Shown: in pieces, positions 5,616-9,431 of the stretch
Numbering within the stretch: the first letter of the stretch is position 1
Layout: every line of letters starts with the position of its first letter
DNA from: Opitutales bacterium
GTDB lineage: Bacteria; Verrucomicrobiota; Verrucomicrobiia; Opitutales; Opitutaceae
Assembly (NCBI GenBank): GCA_021772595.1
Contig: JAJFLS010000300.1
Span: 1 to 9,431, forward strand
DNA: 9,431 nt
Direction of reading: 5' to 3'
Position numbers and translations under genes: made by a program
The notes under the pieces: generated by a model
Seen by the model: only the letters and a program-made list of their open reading frames with translations
Told to the model about the DNA's origin: nothing
Database searches by the model: none

Positions 5616-7733
5616 CTACTCGCGATACAGCAACGGGTCGAACCTCGGATTGCCCCGCAGCCGGTCGAAGATGAACCAGAGGTCCAGCTCGCGGTTGAGG
5701 AACGTTGGACTTTCCAGTTGGCTGGCGGCTTCTAGCGTTTCGATAGCCTTGTCGTGGTCGCCAAGGACCAGGTAAGCGATCGCTATGTGGGTTTCGCATG
5801 TTGCTTGGGCTATGTATTTCCAATACGCTGAGCTGGTCAGCTCACGGACTTTCGCTATCGCCGATTCCATCTTGTCGCGCTCGCTCTCCAGGGCATAGCA
5901 GATTGTCAGTTTGGACCAATCTACTGGGTCAACTAATGGATCTTCTATTTTCTTTTCAAAATGAGCCTTGGCCTTCTCTGCCTCGATCAGCCATTTTCCC
6001 TCGTTTTCCAGCTCGAACCAGATGAGTGAAGCTACAAGATTCAAGTTTAAATCCAAACTAAAACCACCGGCATTAATGAGATCAATGGAGCCCCCGGTAT
6101 CCGACTCCTCTAGGATCTTAAGTGCGTTGGGGAAGTCGCGGTCCGCAAGCGCGGTCCTAGCCTTCAAATCTGGATCGTCAATGTAACCGGGAATCGTTCC
6201 CACTGCAGCGATGTACGCCTGCCTGTTACCGTTTTGAACGTACTCCGTGCTGGCTAAAAGCGCGCGCCATTTTTTATCATCATCGGTCCGTCCCAAATAG
6301 TTTTGGCTCAGGACGCGCGCCTTATCCCACATCTCACGTGCTACATATACAACTAAGAGCCTGGTGGCTAATCGCGTATCAAAAGGATCGATACGATTAG
6401 CAGCATGCAAATGGAATTGCGCTTCATCTAATTGACCCATCAAACGGCATCTCCATCCCAATATCCCTCGAGCCGAGGGAAAGTTCAGGTCTATGGCCAT
6501 CGCCTCCATCAGATGACGCCTCGAAGTCTCGTGGTCGTGTTGCTCTAAAAATGCGAAAAATGATTTGGCGAAGGGTATATCGGGTAAATCGGGCCCTAAT
6601 CGTTCGGCTTCTTTCAGGGCATTGTGGGCCTTGACCTGGAGTTCCGGATCATTGCCCTTTGTGATAAGGTTCCACCGAAAAATGTATTGGATCGCCAGGC
6701 TGGCCCATGCCTCAGCAAATTCGGGATCGAGCAAGATCGCCTTCTCCATTAGAGCGATATTCTCTTCGCCCCTTTCGCCCCAATATGGGGGCATCCAGCG
6801 AGCCTTTACATAGTAATCGTAAGCTTCCTGGTTCTCGGTGGGACGACGGTCTATTTTTTCAATCTCCTCTGGCGATAAAGCAGCCTTTAGCTGGCCTGCA
6901 ATTTGCTTCGCGACTTCGGCTTGTATGGCGAAAATGTCATCAAGTTCACGGTTGTAGCTTTCAGCCCAAATATGACCGTCTGTTTGGGTATCTATTAACT
7001 GTGCAGTAACTAGAACTTGGGTTGCTACCCGTCTAACTGAACCTTCTACCAAGTAACGCACTCCTAACTCCTCTCCGATTTGTTTAAGATTCCTCTCTGG
7101 ATTGCGATATTGAAGAGTCGAACTACGTGAGATGACCAACAGTTCTTTGATTTTTGATAGGTTAGTCAGAATGTCCTCCTGAACCCCGTCAGCAAAGAAT
7201 GCGTTCTCAGGGTCGGGACTCATGTTTTCCAGTGGAAGAACCGCGATGGATTTGTCTTCATCGGATATTTGGGGCTCACCGCCTGAACGGACATAGACGA
7301 AGATTGTAAGGATAGAAAAGATCACCGTCGGCGCCGCCGCCCCAATCGCGTAGGCCAGCCAGTTCCGCTTCCTTTGAACCGAAGCATCTTTGTGCAATTC
7401 AGGATGGTCTACTCTCGCGACTTTGGTGGTCTTGATTCCATCCGGCGTCAGTTCGAAGGCCCAGGCTAAAACTACAGAGATAGGAAAGCCCAGGATCACG
7501 CACATGATCACAAGGCTCACCGCCCATCCCGGAATCAACAGCTTCGGAAACGTCGTAGCAGCAATCTGGATCACCAACCAAGCGACGATGGCATAAACTA
7601 CAGCTACCCGCATGACCTTGCGACGCTTCAGCTCAGACCAGAAGGTAGTGGCACTGGCCTGCGGTGAGCTAGTCGAATCCGAAGGTTCTCGAACGGTCTT
7701 CGATTGTCTCGGCCTTTCGCTTTTCTCATTCAT
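5616..7733 (-). CDS. Membrane-anchored TPR protein with FlgO/TolB-like domain (copy B)
   Basis: The product has 705 residues. A charged, Ser-rich leader (1-28) precedes FWSELKRRKVMRVAVVYAIV (31-50). Hydrophobic segments lie at about 43-62, 70-93 and 125-148. After the third comes KSIAVLPLENMSPDPENAFF (161-180) and ADGVQEDILTNLSKIKELLV (181-200), the start of the FlgO/TolB-like domain, with GVRYLVEGSVRR (224-235) and an LIDTQTDGHIWAESYNREL stretch (246-264) typical of this family. TPR-like helices fill about 300-690. The end reads FLNRELDLWFIFDRLRG, then NPRFDPLLYRE and a TAG stop. The ATG at 7733 is directly preceded by AGAAGG, unusually close for a Shine-Dalgarno, and it overlaps the old stop codon of an upstream remnant. 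Topology implies a cytoplasmic N-terminus with the C-terminal domains exported, or the reverse; this is inference. It differs considerably from copy A, so they are not recent duplicates. No catalytic domain is visible. Confidence 0.88.
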   Translation of the reverse strand: MNEKSERPRQSKTVREPSDSTSSPQASATTFWSELKRRKVMRVAVVYAIVAWLVIQIAATTFPKLLIPGWAVSLVIMCVILGFPISVVLAWAFELTPDGIKTTKVARVDHPELHKDASVQRKRNWLAYAIGAAAPTVIFSILTIFVYVRSGGEPQISDEDKSIAVLPLENMSPDPENAFFADGVQEDILTNLSKIKELLVISRSSTLQYRNPERNLKQIGEELGVRYLVEGSVRRVATQVLVTAQLIDTQTDGHIWAESYNRELDDIFAIQAEVAKQIAGQLKAALSPEEIEKIDRRPTENQEAYDYYVKARWMPPYWGERGEENIALMEKAILLDPEFAEAWASLAIQYIFRWNLITKGNDPELQVKAHNALKEAERLGPDLPDIPFAKSFFAFLEQHDHETSRRHLMEAMAIDLNFPSARGILGWRCRLMGQLDEAQFHLHAANRIDPFDTRLATRLLVVYVAREMWDKARVLSQNYLGRTDDDKKWRALLASTEYVQNGNRQAYIAAVGTIPGYIDDPDLKARTALADRDFPNALKILEESDTGGSIDLINAGGFSLDLNLNLVASLIWFELENEGKWLIEAEKAKAHFEKKIEDPLVDPVDWSKLTICYALESERDKMESAIAKVRELTSSAYWKYIAQATCETHIAIAYLVLGDHDKAIETLEAASQLESPTFLNRELDLWFIFDRLRGNPRFDPLLYRE

Positions 7734-7870
7734 CCTTCTGCCTTCAAAAGTTCATCGAACTTTTCATCCCCCGCAGCCGGTCGAAGATGAACTAGAGGTC
7801 CAGCTCGTGGTTGAGGAAATTCAATTGTTCCGATGTCTGGCCTTCTCGCACGCTCGTGAACAATTCGCGG
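7730..7870 (-). pseudogene. C-terminal remnant of another copy-B-type TPR gene
   Basis: On the minus strand the reading LFTSVREGQTSEQLNFL is followed by NHELDL, a TAG at 7794-7792, then FIFDRLRG. Copy B ends FLNRELDLWFIFDRLRG, so the TAG replaces the conserved Trp. Bases 7771-7818 match 5655-5702 of copy B at 46 of 48 positions. After RLRG a one-base loss in the G-run shifts the frame; in the shifted frame the remnant continues DEKFDELLKAEG to a TGA at 7732-7730, parallel to NPRFDPLL in copy B. That TGA overlaps the ATG of copy B (ATGA), so the lost gene was probably the upstream, translationally coupled partner of copy B. All but about 45 codons are gone. Confidence 0.8.
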
Positions 7871-7885
7871 GGTAGGTTGATGGAT

Positions 7886-8221
7886 TTATTCCGCCTTTGC
7901 AAGGGGGTAATGGGCTGGAGGTTGTAAGGATTTCCATGCCGTTGGTTGGATTTCGCGAAGGAAGCTGTTCGATGGTTCGAAAATGACCTGTTGTAGCTGC
8001 TTACTCGCTGCGCGAGGCTTGGGGGTGGGGCAGTGCGCGTTGGTAAAGAGCATGCCGCCCTTTGCCAGCCTATCCATATTCGGAGTATTAGACTACGGGA
8101 GGCCATCCATGCAACCGATCCAGTCATTTAAGCCATCGATTGTGATGAGGAGGATATTGGGCTTGGCCCCTTGTGCAGTGGTTGCGAGAAAGAACAAAAA
8201 GAGTGGAGCGATGTATTTCAT
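7886..8221 (-). pseudogene. Degenerate N-terminus of an iduronate-2-sulfatase-like gene
   Basis: From the ATG at 8221 the reading MKYIAPLFLFFLATTAQGAK is a signal peptide. It is followed by PNILLITIDGLNDWIGCMDG, a TAG at 8095-8093, then SNTPNMDRLAKGGMLFTNAH and CPTP. This is the classic start of secreted sulfatases of the KPNVLFIAVDDLNDWIGC type, where the Asp pair binds the metal; here the second Asp is Gly. The expected C-x-P-S-R formylglycine site after NAHC is absent: the sequence passes to KPRAASKQLQQ and then to material without family resemblance, ending in TAA at 7888-7886. Nonsense codon, lost catalytic motif and missing body together mark a pseudogene. It follows the sulfatase at 8258 by only 36 bases on the same strand. 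Confidence 0.82.
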
Positions 8222-8257
8222 GAATAGTTGGAATTGTATGCACCTTAAACCATTGCT

Positions 8258-9431
8258 TCAAAACGGCGAAATATACTCCATCGGAATCACCATATCCTTT
8301 GCATTCGGCAGGTTTTCTCGTTGATGCAGGAGGTTGTAGGGAGCTTTCCTAGCCGTGTAGACTGTCTCTGCATTCGTTTCCTTGAGAAAGGCCATTAGCT
8401 CCTCGTTCATTTCGTTGGCCCGTTCGGGCATTTCATCCGAAAGATCGTACTGTTCTTCGAGGTCCTTCGAAAGGTCGTACAGCTCCAATGGCTTATCTCC
8501 GAGATTCCTAATAAAGAACCTGCTGTTACCTTCCAATTTCGGTTTCCCCGATCGCCAGAACTTCACCAACTTATAATCCCCCTTACGCATCGAGCTGGCC
8601 GCCGGTCGCATCGCGCTCTGGTGAAAAAACAGCGCTTCTCGACTTCGTATCACCTCCCCTTCTTCACCCTTATGAAGCAAATTCACCAAGCTTCCGCCAT
8701 CAAGCTCATCAGGAAGTTTTCCATCATTGCCTGCCAGCTCGGCAAAGGTCGGAAGGAAATCAAGACCCGTTACTGGGACCCGAGAAACAGAGTCGGGTTT
8801 GATGCCCGGTCCCAGCGCAAGAAAGGGAACGCGTATCCCGCCTTCGTAATATTCATGCTTACCGTGACGCAGTGGTTCATTGCGCCATTTCACAGCTGTT
8901 TCATGCGTATCCAACACTTCTATACCTTGACCCAGTATCGCTGTTTGAGTAAAGTAATGAACAGAACCATTGTCTGACAACAAGAACACGTAGGTGTTAT
9001 CTTCGATCTCCAATTCCTGCAACAAGCTCAGGAGTTCGCCAAAGGAAGTATCCATGTCTTTGAGCATAGCTGCAAAACCGGCGTTGTCGTGTTTCTGGCC
9101 GCGAGGCTTTTTCTCGAAGTAATCATAAGTCTCCTGCCTGGCCACCAAATCAACATGCGCGGCGTAATGAGAGATCTGAGCAAAAAACGGTTTATTATCG
9201 GCCACGCTTTCCCGGATAAAGCCAGAGGCTCGGCGCTTAAGACCGACCACGTCCTTGGGATTTTCATCGGGATAGAAAACCGGAAACTCTCCTGTGTAAC
9301 GGACATTCAATTCTTTGGGCGCAATTCCTCGCTTCAAATTATAGGCATCTATAACTGACTGAAAGGCGCGATTCCCATAGGTGGTATTGTATTTCCCGTT
9401 TTGGAAATTTCCGGTGGGATTGGATGTCGGT
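8258..9431 (-). CDS. Sulfatase (S1 / alkaline phosphatase superfamily), C-terminal 390 residues
   Basis: The frame is open from the window's right edge to a TGA at 8260-8258. The N-terminus, with the formylglycine Cys motif and first metal ligands, is outside. Visible family landmarks on the translated strand: TSNPTGNFQNGKYNTTYGNR near the edge; PFFAQISHYAAHVDL with the His residues near the active site; FAAMLKDMDTSFGELLSLLQ; NTYVFLLSDNGS with the Asp-Asn metal ligands; NEPLRHGKHEYYEGGIRVPF with the Lys of the GK motif; then DFLPTFAELAG; and a C-terminal subdomain with LYDLSKDLEEQYDLS. It likely hydrolyses sulfate esters of polysaccharides in the periplasm or outside the cell, judging from the family; the substrate is unknown. 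It ends MEYISPF. It shares strand and close spacing with the sulfatase remnant downstream, consistent with a former operon. Confidence 0.92.
   Translation of the reverse strand, partial: PTSNPTGNFQNGKYNTTYGNRAFQSVIDAYNLKRGIAPKELNVRYTGEFPVFYPDENPKDVVGLKRRASGFIRESVADNKPFFAQISHYAAHVDLVARQETYDYFEKKPRGQKHDNAGFAAMLKDMDTSFGELLSLLQELEIEDNTYVFLLSDNGSVHYFTQTAILGQGIEVLDTHETAVKWRNEPLRHGKHEYYEGGIRVPFLALGPGIKPDSVSRVPVTGLDFLPTFAELAGNDGKLPDELDGGSLVNLLHKGEEGEVIRSREALFFHQSAMRPAASSMRKGDYKLVKFWRSGKPKLEGNSRFFIRNLGDKPLELYDLSKDLEEQYDLSDEMPERANEMNEELMAFLKETNAETVYTARKAPYNLLHQRENLPNAKDMVIPMEYISPF

Noticed and set aside
371..8095. Three in-frame TAG codons (371-373, 7794-7792, 8095-8093) in otherwise readable frames, suggesting TAG might be read as an amino acid.
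   Set aside because: TAG also ends the oxidoreductase at 241-243 and TPR gene B at 5616-5618 at natural family ends. The three frames carry further damage, including a frameshift, lost motifs and missing bodies, so ordinary decay explains them.
8621..8977. A 118-codon plus-strand open frame.
   Set aside because: It lies wholly antisense to the well-supported sulfatase and has no recognisable features.

Overview
The window most resembles a chromosome segment of a PVC-group bacterium, probably a marine or particle-associated Verrucomicrobiota (Opitutae/Puniceicoccales-like). This is inferred from gene content: a Gfo/Idh/MocA-type oxidoreductase tail, a formylglycine-type sulfatase, large membrane-anchored TPR proteins beginning with an (F)W-x-ELKRRKV motif, and abundant small palindromic repeats. 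No phylogenetic marker is present, so the assignment is tentative. No tRNA, rRNA, CRISPR array or complete insertion sequence was seen.

Layout: (1) 1-243, the C-terminus of an oxidoreductase on the plus strand. (2) 302-430, a decayed N-terminal remnant of a TPR membrane protein (plus strand). (3) 512-2302, intact TPR membrane protein A (minus). (4) 2303-2838, a divergent intergenic region. (5) 2839-3948, a secreted CotH-like protein (plus). (6) 3958-4242, a small unrecognised open frame (minus), convergent with the previous gene. (7) 4253-4921, a DUF4956 membrane protein (minus), with a repeat-derived leader upstream. (8) 5204-5524, two adjoining inverted-repeat elements: a pair of REP-type hairpins, then a MITE-like element. 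(9) 5616-7733, intact TPR membrane protein B (minus). (10) 7730-7870, the C-terminal remnant of a further copy of that family, overlapping the start of B. (11) 7886-8221, a degenerate sulfatase N-terminus. (12) 8258-9431, the C-terminal 390 residues of a sulfatase that continues beyond the window.

Two themes stand out. First, the membrane-TPR family is expanding and decaying locally: two intact genes, one N-terminal remnant, one C-terminal remnant and a shorter shared segment fused in frame in front of the DUF4956 gene. Sulfatases show the same pattern. The region looks like an accessory zone with repeated duplication, deletion and small-element insertion. Second, a CotH-like secreted protein lies near a DUF4956 membrane protein. 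In other bacteria these two families cluster with a VTC-type polyphosphate polymerase, which is absent here. The clearest structural signal is the REP pair: two hairpins in opposite orientation, each preceded by GTAG, with two compensated base-pair differences between their stems.
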